A DNA stretch of 64,000 bases from JBQTII01 sp052387905 (GCA_052387905.1 JBQTIR010000025.1:26721-90720); one strand, 5' to 3'; numbered from the stretch's first letter, positions 32,751 to 42,206 are shown. Notes: generated from the sequence alone by a model not told the origin. Made by a program: numbers and translations.

Positions 32751-33371
32751 ATGGACGTCCACGCCCAGTTGGCCCAGCTGCGGGAGCTCGTCGAGACCGC
32801 CCGTCCGATGCCGCTGTCGGCCTCGTGCCTGGTCAACCGCTCCGCGGTACTGGCACGGATCAGCGCGATCGAGTCAGCGCTCCCGGAGCGCATTGCCGCC
32901 GCCGACCAGATCCTGGCCGATGCCGATGCGGTGATGGCGGCGGCCCGTGACCAGGCCGAGGCGCTGCTCGCCGAGGCCGCACTCGAACGCGACCGCCGAC
33001 TGGAGGCCACCGCGGACGGGGCTTCCGCGATGGCCTGGGCCGAGCAGATACGGCTCGAAGCCGAGTCGGTCGCCGCCGCCCGCACCGCCGAGGTCGACGG
33101 ATACGTCGAGTCCAAACTCGCGAACCTGGAAGTTGCGCTGGAACGGATGCTGGAACTCACCCGCCGCGCCGTCGGTCAGGGCGCCGAGTCCGGAGCGGGG
33201 GAGCTCGCCCGGTCCCTGGAACGGACCCTGGAAGCGGTCCGCCGCGGCCGTGAACGGCTGCACGCCGCGGATGATCTGGGCCTCGGTGGCAGCGCATTGG
33301 GCTCCGATGCGCTGGAGTACGACACCGACCCCCTGGGCCCCCGGGACCCGGAAACGCTCGACGGACGCTGA
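32751..33371 (+). CDS. sepIVA: SepIVA-like DivIVA-family coiled-coil protein
   Basis: 206 residues, soluble and largely coiled coil. A short N-terminal motif MDVHAQLAQLRELVETARPM precedes long Ala/Glu/Arg heptads (about 35-175) and an acidic tail. It occupies the place of mycobacterial SepIVA (next to the yceD-rnc block) and of Streptomyces proteins once labelled ATP synthase B-like. SepIVA acts in septation and cell-envelope organisation; the same role is inferred here from synteny and architecture. Confidence 0.7.
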   Translation: MDVHAQLAQLRELVETARPMPLSASCLVNRSAVLARISAIESALPERIAAADQILADADAVMAAARDQAEALLAEAALERDRRLEATADGASAMAWAEQIRLEAESVAAARTAEVDGYVESKLANLEVALERMLELTRRAVGQGAESGAGELARSLERTLEAVRRGRERLHAADDLGLGGSALGSDALEYDTDPLGPRDPETLDGR

Positions 33372-33474
33372 CCCAGCGTGGGGGGTCCGACGCTGCGGCA
33401 TCCGGGAGTCGAGTTGGGAGCAACGGTGCCGGGAGGCTATTCTCGTGCCCGGTCTACGAGACCATTGATGCCTG

Positions 33475-34026
33475 ATGCCCGAAGAGACTCAGAAAACCCA
33501 GCGGCTCGATCCGCGCAAGCCCCTCGTGTTCGACATCAGTCGGCTCGGGAGGCGGCCGGGATCGATGCTGAAGGTGTCGGTGTCTGTTCCGGCACCTGCG
33601 GATCTCGGTCTCGTGGTGATCGGCGTACCGGAAGGTGCCGCGATCGAGCTGCAGATGCGGCTGGAATCGGTGCTCGAAGGTGTGCTCGCGTCGGGAACGG
33701 CGCGGGCTCCGCTGGCCGGTGAATGCGTGCGGTGCCTCGATCCGCTGGAGAGCGATCTCCAGGTGGAGTTCGCGGAGCTGTTCGTGGCACCCGGGCAGGA
33801 GGGCGACGACGAGACCAGCTGGCTCCAGGGCGACGCGTTCGACCTGGAACCGGTGCTGCGGGACGCGGTGGTGTTGGTTCTTCCGCTCTCGCCGGTGTGC
33901 CAGGACGACTGCCCTGGTCTGTGCGTGCAATGCGGCGCCAGGCTGGTCGACGACCCGGACCACCAGCACGACGAGGCAGACCCCCGGTGGGATGCCTTGC
34001 GCTCGCTCGTCGACCCCGGCGAGTAG
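33475..34026 (+). CDS. yceD: YceD family protein (DUF177)
   Basis: 183 residues. FDISRLGRRPGSMLKV near the start, GECVRCLDPLESDLQVEFAE in the middle, and C-terminal CQDDCPGLCVQCG are DUF177 hallmarks. The family is linked to 23S rRNA processing and accumulation and is nearly always beside rpmF, as here. A second ATG at 33468 is out of frame. A TATTCT box (33439-33444) suggests a promoter whose transcript begins with a GGTCT-acg-AGACC mini-hairpin (33451-33463). Confidence 0.92.
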   Translation: MPEETQKTQRLDPRKPLVFDISRLGRRPGSMLKVSVSVPAPADLGLVVIGVPEGAAIELQMRLESVLEGVLASGTARAPLAGECVRCLDPLESDLQVEFAELFVAPGQEGDDETSWLQGDAFDLEPVLRDAVVLVLPLSPVCQDDCPGLCVQCGARLVDDPDHQHDEADPRWDALRSLVDPGE

Positions 34027-34088
34027 GCACCCGCGGGCCGCCCCATCGGGCCCACCGTTTGTACGTACCGCGACAGGAGAGCACCGCC

Positions 34089-34262
34089 GTGGCCGTTCCG
34101 AAGCGCAAGACCTCGCGCAGCAACACCCGCAGCCGCCGCGCGAACTGGAAGGCCGCGCCCATCACGCTGGCCACCTGCGAGCGCTGCCGCGAGCCCAAGC
34201 TTCCGCACGTCGCGTGCCCGACCTGCGGGACGTACAACAAGCGCCAGGTCCTCGGGGTCTGA
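34089..34262 (+). CDS. rpmF: 50S ribosomal protein L32
   Basis: 57 residues, AVPKRKTSRSNTRSRRANWK at the N-terminus. Zinc-binding CERC and CPTC are present. GTG 34089 with AGGAGA at about 34075-34080. Sits between yceD and rnc as usual. Confidence 0.97.
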   Translation: MAVPKRKTSRSNTRSRRANWKAAPITLATCERCREPKLPHVACPTCGTYNKRQVLGV

Positions 34263-34286
34263 GACCCGCAGTAGCCGCGTCATCGT

Positions 34287-35051
34287 GTGTGTCGAGTGCC
34301 GGGTGTGGCGCAGGTGACCCCGCCTGCTGACTCCGCCGCGCCCGACCTGGATGCGCTGTGCGGCAGGCTCGACGTCCGGGCGAGCGCGGACCTGCTGATG
34401 CGCGCGTTGACCCACCGCTCGTACGCCTACGAGAACGGCGGTATCCCCACCAACGAGCGCCTGGAGTTTCTGGGCGATTCCGTGCTCGGCCTGGTGGTCA
34501 CCGACACGCTCTTCCGCATCCACCCGGACCTTCCCGAGGGGCAGCTGGCCAAGCTGCGCGCCGCTGTGGTCAACATGCGCGCTCTTGCCGCGGTGGGCCG
34601 GGCGCTCGACCTCGGATCCTTCGTGCGCCTCGGACGCGGCGAAGAGGTCACCGGTGGGCGGGACAAGGACTCGATCCTCGCCGACACCGTGGAAGCAGTC
34701 ATCGGGGCGATCTACCTCGATCGGGGTCTGGAGGTCGCCTCGTCGCTGGTGCATCGGTTGTTCGACCCCGTGATCGAGTCCTCCGCGCACCTCGGCGCCG
34801 GCCTGGATTGGAAGACGTCCCTGCAGGAGCTGACTGCGGCCATCGGCATCGGCGTCCCGGAGTACGCGGTCACCGAAAGCGGGCCGGATCACCAGAAGAG
34901 CTTCGTCGCCGCGGCGCGAGTGGCGGGCATCGAGTACGGCACCGGCTCCGGGCGCAGCAAGAAGGAAGCGGAGCAACAGGCCGCCGAGGCAGCCTGGACC
35001 GCGTTACGCGTGCGGGTCGACGCCGCCTCCTCGGCCGGCCTCGCGGACTGA
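34287..35051 (+). CDS. rnc: Ribonuclease III
   Basis: Up to 254 residues. The RNase III domain has NERLEFLGDSVLGLVVTD (about 55-72), the signature with catalytic Glu and Asp, and DKDSILADTVEAVIGAIYLD for the second acidic pair. A double-stranded RNA-binding domain (about 175-242) ends in GRSKKEAEQQAAEAAW. The start is uncertain: GTG 34287 is the first in frame, while GTG 34305 would remove six residues. Processes rRNA precursors and duplex RNAs. Confidence 0.95.
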   Translation: MCRVPGVAQVTPPADSAAPDLDALCGRLDVRASADLLMRALTHRSYAYENGGIPTNERLEFLGDSVLGLVVTDTLFRIHPDLPEGQLAKLRAAVVNMRALAAVGRALDLGSFVRLGRGEEVTGGRDKDSILADTVEAVIGAIYLDRGLEVASSLVHRLFDPVIESSAHLGAGLDWKTSLQELTAAIGIGVPEYAVTESGPDHQKSFVAAARVAGIEYGTGSGRSKKEAEQQAAEAAWTALRVRVDAASSAGLAD

Positions 35052-35061
35052 CGGCCTGCCC

Positions 35062-35958
35062 GTGCCGGAACTCCCGGAAGTCGAGGTCGTCCGGGCCGGC
35101 GTCGCGAATTTCGCGCTGGGTCGCCCCCTGGCGCTGGTCGAGGTCGGCCATGCCCGCGCCGTCCGTCGGCACGCAGGGGGCGGTGCCGACTTCGCCGCTC
35201 GATTGCAGGGCCGCCATTTCACCGCCGCCTCACGGCGCGGAAAGTTCCTCTGGCTGAGTCTGAACACCCCGGCAGCGGAGCCGAGCGGGGAATCCGACGA
35301 GGCCGTGCTCATCCACCTGGGGATGAGCGGTCAACTGCTCGTCCAGCCCCCTGCCGCGGCTCCCGAACGTCATCTGCGGGTGCGGTTCGCCTTCGCCGAC
35401 GGCGGCCCGGATCTGCGTTTCGTCGACCAACGCACCTTCGGTGGGGTGTGCCTGGAGCCGATGCGCACGTGCCCGGACGGTGCCCAGGTGCCCCGCGCCG
35501 TCGCACACATCGCGCGGGACCCCCTCGACCCGCGGTTCGACCCGGACGCATTCGCCGCTGCCCTCCGCCGCAAGCGCACCGGAATCAAGCGGGCCTTGCT
35601 GGACCAGACGCTGGTCAGCGGGATCGGCAACATCTACGCCGACGAGGCGCTGTGGCGGGCCAAACTGCATTTCGCCCGTCCGACCGAAACGCTGCGGAGG
35701 GCCGAGATCGACGCGATCCTCGGCGCAGCGGTGGAGGTGATGACCGCGGCCCTGGCCCAGGGCGGCACATCTTTCGACAGTCTCTACGTCAATGTGAACG
35801 GTCAGAGCGGGTATTTCGACCGGTCGTTGCAGGCGTACGGCCGGGCCGGACAGGGGTGTCGGCGCTGCGGATCGGAGATCCGGCGCGAGGCCTTTATGAA
35901 CCGTTCGTCGTACTCCTGCCCGCGCTGCCAGCCCCGGCCCCGGCGGGGCAGCTGGTGA
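35062..35958 (+). CDS. mutM: Formamidopyrimidine-DNA glycosylase
   Basis: 298 residues. GTG start gives PELPEVEVVRAG with the catalytic N-terminal proline (P2) and E3. LIHLGMSGQLLV and the helix-two-turn-helix GIGNIYADEALW follow. The zinc finger is CRRCGSEIRREAFMNRSS then CPRC at the extreme C-terminus. Removes 8-oxoguanine and Fapy lesions. It follows rnc by ten bases. Confidence 0.96.
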   Translation: MPELPEVEVVRAGVANFALGRPLALVEVGHARAVRRHAGGGADFAARLQGRHFTAASRRGKFLWLSLNTPAAEPSGESDEAVLIHLGMSGQLLVQPPAAAPERHLRVRFAFADGGPDLRFVDQRTFGGVCLEPMRTCPDGAQVPRAVAHIARDPLDPRFDPDAFAAALRRKRTGIKRALLDQTLVSGIGNIYADEALWRAKLHFARPTETLRRAEIDAILGAAVEVMTAALAQGGTSFDSLYVNVNGQSGYFDRSLQAYGRAGQGCRRCGSEIRREAFMNRSSYSCPRCQPRPRRGSW

Positions 35959-36095
35959 CTGCGGCTATTCCTCTTGCACCCGCGCGGCACGCTGGGTCAT
36001 GATCGCGACAGAGCCGCTGTTGTCTCCGACCCCGTTATCCGGTTCTGGCCCCGCCTCGCCGTGCGACATGCGGCCGAGCGGTTCCCCGTTGCGGC

Positions 36096-36124
36096 TTGAC
36101 CGCGGCCGTTGCCGGTGCGACTCT
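36096..36124 (+). promoter_or_regulatory. Promoter of the 64-residue coiled-coil gene
   Basis: TTGACC (36096-36101), 17-base spacer, GACTCT (36119-36124), 88 bases upstream of the ATG. One of the few near-consensus -35 boxes in this window. Confidence 0.5.
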
Positions 36125-36211
36125 AGAGATGTCGCCCTGATGCGCGCACACGCGCATGGGCGGATGTCCTGTTGGCTTACTAGCTGGTCACTCAGCGTGG
36201 AGGACCCCACG

Positions 36212-36406
36212 ATGGCGAAGGCGATTCTCGGGCACATCGGCGGCCCGGATCCTCGCATGATCAACGAGATGCGGCGCATGCAGCGCCGGATCGCCGAGCT
36301 CGAGTCGGAGCTGATGCGGATCCGGGCGGAGAACGACGCCCTGTCTGCGGAACTGCACCACGCGGAGCTCCTCACGGTGTCGATCGCGGAGCCTGCGCTC
36401 ACCTGA
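36212..36406 (+). CDS. Small coiled-coil protein of unknown function
   Basis: 64 residues, MAKAILGHIGGPDPRMINEM then RRMQRRIAELESELMRIRAE, a clear heptad repeat from about 18 to 48. No membrane segment or cysteine. GGAGG nine bases before the ATG, its own promoter-like site upstream, and a strong intrinsic terminator immediately downstream mark a real, independently transcribed gene. I do not recognise a characterised family. It stands alone between mutM and smc. Confidence 0.8.
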   Translation: MAKAILGHIGGPDPRMINEMRRMQRRIAELESELMRIRAENDALSAELHHAELLTVSIAEPALT

Positions 36407-36423
36407 TCGCCACCCACCTCCGA

Positions 36424-36453
36424 GGGACGCCGAGACACTCGGCGTCCCTTTTT
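36424..36453 (+). terminator. Intrinsic terminator with U-tract
   Basis: Perfect 11-bp stem (36424-36434 with 36438-36448), three-base loop, then TTTTT (36449-36453). The most classical terminator in the window. Confidence 0.92.
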
Positions 36454-36900
36454 CATGTCCGCCGGGTTCTCATGTCCGGCGAGAATTTCCTGTCCGCAGG
36501 TGATTCCGGCGTGACCTCCGCCGCGATCGCTCGTTGAATCGGGCGGAGGGTTGTTCCCGGCTTCGGCCGGCGAGCTACCCCGTGGCACCTGATCTCCCTG
36601 GGCTCTGGCGGGCGCGCGGGAGGCGGTGTCCCGAGACCCCTCCCGCGTTCGCTCCCGTCCCCCCGACGAGGCGACGCCGGGCGATCGGTCGGCGGGCCTG
36701 ATCGCTCCCGAGACGCGCCGGGGTGCTGGCAGGCGGGCGCTAGCACCCCGGCGCTCTTACCTGTGTGGGGACCGGTTGGGGGGACCGGCGAAGACGCCGG
36801 ATGCCCCACGAACCCCTTGCGTCCCGGCCCTGCGTGCCGTTCGGTGGCGCATCTCCAGGGCGCTAAAGTCGAGCGAATCCGACCTGGGGGACGAACCCGA
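36454..36900 (+). promoter_or_regulatory. Non-coding region upstream of smc
   Basis: About 450 bases without a supported gene. It contains a perfect 10-bp inverted repeat CCGGGGTGCT (36718-36727 with 36742-36751) and a TAAAGT -10-like box (36864-36869), with GGGGGA nine bases before the smc GTG. Nothing else is recognised; the acylphosphatase gene often found here is absent. Confidence 0.5.
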
Positions 36901-39900
36901 GTGCACCTGAAAAGCTTGACGTTGCGGGGATTCAAGTCCTTCGCCTCGGCCACGACTCTGCGCTTCGAACCGGGGATCACCGCGGTCGTGGGGCCCAACG
37001 GGTCGGGCAAGTCCAATGTCGTCGACGCCCTCGCCTGGGTCATGGGCGAGCAGGGGGCGAAGTCGCTGCGCGGCGGCAAGATGGAGGACGTCATCTTCGC
37101 CGGCACCTCCGGGCGCCCGCCGCTGGGTCGGGCCGAGGTCTCGCTGACCATCGACAACTCCGACGGAGCGCTGCCGATCGACTACAGCGAGGTCACGATC
37201 TCGCGGACGATGTTCCGTAACGGGGGATCCGAGTACGCGATCAACGGTGACCACTGCCGCCTCCTCGACATCCAGGAGCTGCTCTCGGACTCCGGCATCG
37301 GTCGCGAGATGCACGTCATCGTCGGACAGGGCCAGCTCGACGCCGTGCTGAGCGCGACCCCGGAGGACCGCCGCGGGTTCATCGAGGAAGCCGCGGGCGT
37401 TCTCAAGCACCGCAAGCGCAAGGAGAAGGCGCTGCGCAAGTTGGAGGCGATGCAGGCCAATCTCACGCGCGTCTCGGACCTCATCACCGAGTTGCGCCGC
37501 CAGCTCAAGCCGCTCGGCAAGCAGGCCGAGGTGGCCCGTCGCGCCGCGACCGTGCAGGCCGATCTGCGCGACGCGCGGCTGCGCCTGCTCGCTGACGACC
37601 TGATCACGCTGCGGGGGTCGCTGGAGGCCGAGGTCGCTGACGAGACCGCCTTGCGCGCCCGGGCGGCAGAGGTCGAGCAGTCTCTCGCCGCTGCCCGCAG
37701 CGCCGAGGCCGCCTCCGAGGCCGCGCTGGCCGAGGCCGCACCTGCCCTGGCCCGCGCGCAGGAAACCTGGTATCGCCTGTCGGCGTTGCGGGAGCGGTTC
37801 CGCGGCACGGCCGGGTTGGCCGCCGAGCGCGCCAGGCACATGGCCGGCGACGCCGAACAGGCCCGCCCCGGCCGCGACCCGGAGGAAACCGAGCGCGAGG
37901 CTGAGAATGTCCGGGCCCAGGAGGCAGAGCTCGCGGCTGCGGTGGAGGCCGGCCGTCTCGCTTTGACTGCGGCCGTCGAGGCCCGCAGCGCGGCCGAGGC
38001 CGCCTTCGCCGCGGAGGAGAAGCGCCTGAGCACTGTGATACGCGCGGCAGCGGATCGCCGGGAAGGACTGGCGCGTCTGCAGGGCAAGGTCGGCGGGCTA
38101 CGCAGTCGGGCCGCCGCCGCCGAGGCCGAACTCGGCAGGCTCACCGATGGGCGCTCGGCCGCGCGCGCCAGGGCCACCGGTGCCCAGGGGGAGTTCCACG
38201 CCCTGGAGTCCACCGCTGCCGGGCTCGACGAGGGTGAGCAGGGCCTGGACTCGGCCTACGAGCAAGCTGCGGAGGCGTTGGAGGCAGCCGAGGCCCACCT
38301 GGGCGAACTCACCGACGCCCAGCGCACCTCCGAACGCGAGCGGAGTGCGCTGGCGGCCCGCAAGGAAACGCTCGAGCTCGGTCTGGCCCGACGCGACGGC
38401 GCCGGGGTCCTGCTCGGGTCCGACGTCAAAGGTGTCCTGGGCTCGGTGGCCGCACTGGTCACCGCCGATCACGGCTACGAAACCGCAGTCGCCGCAGCGT
38501 TGGCCGCCGCGGCGGATGCCGTCGCAGTCTCCTCCGTCGACGCGGCCGTCGCCGCGCTGCGCCACCTCAAGACCGCCGACGCCGGTCAGGCCGACTTGGT
38601 CGTCGGCGGCGCTGACCCGCTCACCTGGGGCACCGACTGGCCCGCGCTGCCCCCCGGTGCCCGGTATGTGATGGAGCTGCTGACCGCGCCGCCGGCGCTA
38701 CGACCGGCGCTGGATCGCCTGCTGGGTGCCGTCGTCGTGGTCGAGGATCTGGACGCGGCGCGCGCGTTGGTCACCTCGCACCCGATGTTGCGCGCAGTGA
38801 CCCGTGAGGGTGACAGCCTCGCGGTCGATCACGCCCGCGGAGGATCCGCGAGCGCACCGAGCCTGCTGGAGATCCAGGCCGCGGTCGACGAGGCCGCCCA
38901 GAAGCTTGCCGAGGCCGACCACGTTACCGAGCGCCGCGCGCACGACCTCGAGGTCGCCCGCCGCGTCCGGGAACAGGCCGCCCAGGATGCCGCGCAGGCG
39001 CTTGCCCGCCTCCACGAATCCGACGCCACGATGGCCGCGCTCGCGGAGCAGCTCGGTCAGCTCGGCGGCACGGTGCGCAGCGCCGAGGCCGAGGCCGAGC
39101 GCCTCACCGAGGCGATCGTCGTGGCCGAGCAGGCCCGCGACCGTGACCTGGCCGGGCTCGCCGAGTTGGAATCGCGCCTGGCCGCCGCGGAGGCGGAGCC
39201 CCTTGATGCCGAGACCGACAGCGCCGAACGTGATCGCCTTGCCGCCGGGTGCACTGCCGCCCGCGCCGCGGAGATGGAGGCCCGCCTGGCGTTGCGCACC
39301 GGCGAGGAACGCGCCCGTGCCCTGGCCGGCCGCGCCGAGTCCCTGATGCGGGCCGCCGCCGCCGAGCGGGCTGCCCGGGTCCAGGCTGCGGAGCGCCGCC
39401 TCGCCCGCGAACGCGCCGGCCGGGTCGCCGCCGCCGTCGCGCACGGCGCCGAGCACGCCCTCACCGCGTTGGAGGCCTCATTGGCCGCAGCCGGGGCCGA
39501 ACGGGCCGCCGCGGACGACCTGCGCCGCGCCCACGAGCAGGAACTGAGCACCGCCCGCGCGGCCGCGCGCAGCCTGGCCACGGAACTGGAGCGCCTGACC
39601 GACTCTGTGCACCGCGACGAGGTGGCCCGGGCCGAGCACCGGCTGCGGATCGAGGACTTGGAGCGGCGCGCGGTCGAGGAGCTGGGCGTCGCCCCCGAGG
39701 CCCTCATCGCGGAGTACGGCCCGGACCAGCTGGTTCCGGTGATCGCCGAGCCCTTCGAACCTGGCGTGGATCAGGTCGCGGGGGAGCCGGTTCCCTACGT
39801 CCGGGTGGACCAGGAGAAGCGGCTACGGACGGCCGAGCGGGCTTTGGCGCTGCTGGGCCGGGTCAACCCGCTCGCACTCGAGGAGTTCGCCGCGCTGGAG

Positions 39901-40461
39901 GAGCGCCACCAGTTCCTCTCCGAGCAGTTGGAGGACCTCAAGGCCAGCCGCCGGGATCTGCTCACCGTGATCAAGGAGGTCGACGACCGCGTTCAGGCCG
40001 TCTTCGCTGACGCGTTCGCCGACACTGCCCGCGAGTTCGAAGGCGTCTTCTCCCGGCTGTTTCCCGGTGGCGAGGGCCGGTTGATCCTCACCGACCCCGA
40101 CGACATGCTTACCACCGGCATCGACGTGGAAGCGCGCCCACCGGGCAAGAAGGTCAAGCGGCTCTCCTTGCTCTCCGGCGGAGAGCGTTCGCTGGTGGCG
40201 GTGGCCCTGCTCGTGGCGATCTTCAAGGCCCGTCCGAGCCCGTTCTACATCCTCGATGAGGTCGAGGCTGCCCTCGACGACACCAACCTGGGCCGCCTGC
40301 TGGTGATCCTGGAGGAACTGCGTCAGGGCAGCCAACTCATCGTGATCACCCACCAGAAGCGCACGATGGAGGTCGCGGACGCGCTCTACGGGGTCTCCAT
40401 GCGCGGGGACGGCGTGACGACGGTGATCAGCCAGAAGATCCGCGAGGAACAACCGGCTTGA
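36901..40461 (+). CDS. smc: Chromosome segregation protein SMC
   Basis: 1186 residues from GTG 36901 (GGGGGA nine bases upstream); an in-frame extension of 46 residues is unsupported. Head domain: Walker A GPNGSGKSN at 31-39, with SYHL-type start VHLKSLTLRGFKSFA. Long Ala-rich coiled coils flank a hinge at about 500-640 (LGSDVKGVLGSVAALV). The C-terminal head has the signature LSLLSGGERSLVA (about 1087-1099) and Walker B FYILDEVEAALDD (about 1115). Loads with ScpAB to organise and segregate the chromosome. The stop overlaps the start of the HAD gene. Confidence 0.97.
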   Translation: MHLKSLTLRGFKSFASATTLRFEPGITAVVGPNGSGKSNVVDALAWVMGEQGAKSLRGGKMEDVIFAGTSGRPPLGRAEVSLTIDNSDGALPIDYSEVTISRTMFRNGGSEYAINGDHCRLLDIQELLSDSGIGREMHVIVGQGQLDAVLSATPEDRRGFIEEAAGVLKHRKRKEKALRKLEAMQANLTRVSDLITELRRQLKPLGKQAEVARRAATVQADLRDARLRLLADDLITLRGSLEAEVADETALRARAAEVEQSLAAARSAEAASEAALAEAAPALARAQETWYRLSALRERFRGTAGLAAERARHMAGDAEQARPGRDPEETEREAENVRAQEAELAAAVEAGRLALTAAVEARSAAEAAFAAEEKRLSTVIRAAADRREGLARLQGKVGGLRSRAAAAEAELGRLTDGRSAARARATGAQGEFHALESTAAGLDEGEQGLDSAYEQAAEALEAAEAHLGELTDAQRTSERERSALAARKETLELGLARRDGAGVLLGSDVKGVLGSVAALVTADHGYETAVAAALAAAADAVAVSSVDAAVAALRHLKTADAGQADLVVGGADPLTWGTDWPALPPGARYVMELLTAPPALRPALDRLLGAVVVVEDLDAARALVTSHPMLRAVTREGDSLAVDHARGGSASAPSLLEIQAAVDEAAQKLAEADHVTERRAHDLEVARRVREQAAQDAAQALARLHESDATMAALAEQLGQLGGTVRSAEAEAERLTEAIVVAEQARDRDLAGLAELESRLAAAEAEPLDAETDSAERDRLAAGCTAARAAEMEARLALRTGEERARALAGRAESLMRAAAAERAARVQAAERRLARERAGRVAAAVAHGAEHALTALEASLAAAGAERAAADDLRRAHEQELSTARAAARSLATELERLTDSVHRDEVARAEHRLRIEDLERRAVEELGVAPEALIAEYGPDQLVPVIAEPFEPGVDQVAGEPVPYVRVDQEKRLRTAERALALLGRVNPLALEEFAALEERHQFLSEQLEDLKASRRDLLTVIKEVDDRVQAVFADAFADTAREFEGVFSRLFPGGEGRLILTDPDDMLTTGIDVEARPPGKKVKRLSLLSGGERSLVAVALLVAIFKARPSPFYILDEVEAALDDTNLGRLLVILEELRQGSQLIVITHQKRTMEVADALYGVSMRGDGVTTVISQKIREEQPA

Positions 40462-41075
40462 TACCCCGGGCCTGGCTGTTCGACCTGGACGGGGTGCTGC
40501 GCCGTGGCGCCGCGGATCATCGCCAGGCGGTCGAAGCGCGCTACGGCCTGCCCCCGGGCACCTTGGCCGAGATCGCGTTCGCCCCTGAGCGCTACGGGCC
40601 GGCGGTCACTGGCGCGATCAGCGACGAGGACTGGCGGATGTCGGTCATGGTCGAACTGCTCCCCACCCTGGGGGCCGCCCCGCGAGCGGTGGAGTGCGTC
40701 CTCGACTGGGCCGCGCACTTCGGTCGGGTCGACCTCGACGTTCTCGCGCTCGTTGACCAGCTGCGCGCCGACGGTCACCGGGTGGCAATTGTCGCGAACG
40801 GCACGATCAACCTGGAACGCGAACTCGTCGACCTCGGTCTCGACGACCGGGTCGACGCGATCGTCAACTCCGCTCGCCACGGCGTTGCTCAACCGGACGC
40901 CGGCATCTACACCCTCGCCGCGGGCTTCCTCGGGGTCCCGGCGACGGACTGCACGTACGTCGGTGTGCGACCGGAGTATGTGGCCGGCGCCGAGCGGGTC
41001 GGCATGTCGGGGCACCTCTTTGACGACGCGCAGGGGCTTCGTGCGAAGGTCGAGGCCCGCAACAGCGAAGGGTGA
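40458..41075 (+). CDS. HAD-superfamily protein with degenerate catalytic motifs
   Basis: 205 residues, TTG start overlapping the smc stop (TTGA). Motif I is intact (FDLDGV, D9 and D11). Motif II Ser/Thr is Ala (VAIVANG, A113). The motif III lysine is Gln (GVAQPDAGIY, Q145, where relatives have KPD). The motif IV acidic pair is Gly-Val (YVGVRPEYV, residues 169-170). The fold and cap insertion remain those of haloacid-dehalogenase phosphatases. It may be a pseudo-enzyme or binding protein. Translational coupling to smc and closeness to ftsY suggest co-expression. No frameshift is seen. Confidence 0.8.
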   Translation: MIPRAWLFDLDGVLRRGAADHRQAVEARYGLPPGTLAEIAFAPERYGPAVTGAISDEDWRMSVMVELLPTLGAAPRAVECVLDWAAHFGRVDLDVLALVDQLRADGHRVAIVANGTINLERELVDLGLDDRVDAIVNSARHGVAQPDAGIYTLAAGFLGVPATDCTYVGVRPEYVAGAERVGMSGHLFDDAQGLRAKVEARNSEG

Positions 41076-41078
41076 ACA

Positions 41079-42206
41079 GTGGAACTGATCCTGACCGCGG
41101 TGGTCGTGCTGCTGGTCGCCGCGGTGATGACCAGCCTCGTGGTCCGTGGGCTGCGCGGAAACGCGTCGCCCCCGCCCACCCTCACCCCCCCGGCGCCCCG
41201 CGCCGGAACCGGGGTCGTGGAGGCGCCGCCTCCTGACTTGCTCATTCCCGCCCTCGATGCCGGCGCGCTCGATGTTCCGGAGCCGACCGCCGGGCGCCTG
41301 GTCCGGTTGCGCTCCCGGCTGGCGCGGTCGCAGACGTCGTTGGGGAAGGGCTTGCTCACGCTGCTCTCCCGGGACGTCATCGATGAGGACACCTGGGACG
41401 AGATTGAGGAGACGCTGCTCGGGGCGGACCTCGGCGTCGCCCCGACCCAGGAGTTGTTGGGCCGGCTGCGCGAGCAGGTGCGTGTGCTGGGCACCCGGGA
41501 TCCTTCCGCTGTCCGGGCGATCCTGCGCAGTGAGTTGATGCGCCTGGTGGGCGCGGACGTCGATCGCAGCCTGCACGCCGTGCGAAGCGGCGACGAGCGG
41601 CCCTCGATCACCCTGGTGGTCGGGGTCAATGGCACAGGCAAGACGACGACCACCGGCAAGCTGGCGCGAGTCCTGGTCGCGGAGGGCCGCAGCGTCGTGC
41701 TCGGCGCCGCCGACACCTTCCGCGCCGCGGCGGCCGATCAGCTGCAGACCTGGGGAGACCGGGTGGGCGCCACCACGGTGCGCGGGCCCGAGGGCGGAGA
41801 CCCGGCCAGCGTCGCGCTCGAGGCGGTCAAGGCGGCGGTGGGTGCCGACGCTGACGCGGTCCTGATCGATACCGCTGGTCGCCTGCACACCAAGACCGGT
41901 CTGATGGACGAACTCGGCAAGGTCAAGCGGGTGGTGGAGAAGCAGAGTCCGGTCCACGAGGTGCTGCTCGTGCTCGACGCGACCACCGGCCAGAACGGGT
42001 TGACCCAGGCCCGGGTGTTCAGCGAGGTGGTCGAGGTGACCGGCATCGTGCTGAGCAAGCTCGACGGCACGGCCAAGGGTGGCATTGTCGTAGCGGTCCA
42101 GCGTGAGCTCGGTGTGCCGGTCAAGCTCGTCGGATTGGGGGAAGGCCCGGACGATCTCGCCCCCTTCGACCCGGCCGCCTTCGTCGACGCACTCCTGGGC
42201 GAGTGA
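41079..42206 (+). CDS. ftsY: Signal recognition particle receptor FtsY
   Basis: 375 residues. An N-terminal hydrophobic segment (about 2-24) followed by an Arg turn gives a membrane anchor, as in other actinobacterial FtsY. A Pro-rich linker, then the N domain and GTPase G domain: GVNGTGKTTTTGKLARVL (about 183-200), DTAGRLHTK and TKLDGTAKGG-type SKLDGTAKGGI. Partner of Ffh (encoded at 48.4 kb) in co-translational targeting. AAGGGTG lies before the GTG start. Confidence 0.97.
   Translation: MELILTAVVVLLVAAVMTSLVVRGLRGNASPPPTLTPPAPRAGTGVVEAPPPDLLIPALDAGALDVPEPTAGRLVRLRSRLARSQTSLGKGLLTLLSRDVIDEDTWDEIEETLLGADLGVAPTQELLGRLREQVRVLGTRDPSAVRAILRSELMRLVGADVDRSLHAVRSGDERPSITLVVGVNGTGKTTTTGKLARVLVAEGRSVVLGAADTFRAAAADQLQTWGDRVGATTVRGPEGGDPASVALEAVKAAVGADADAVLIDTAGRLHTKTGLMDELGKVKRVVEKQSPVHEVLLVLDATTGQNGLTQARVFSEVVEVTGIVLSKLDGTAKGGIVVAVQRELGVPVKLVGLGEGPDDLAPFDPAAFVDALLGE

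Noticed and set aside
36453..37157. 234-residue minus-strand frame upstream of and into smc
   Set aside because: No recognisable domain, Pro/Arg-rich composition and overlap with the smc head domain.
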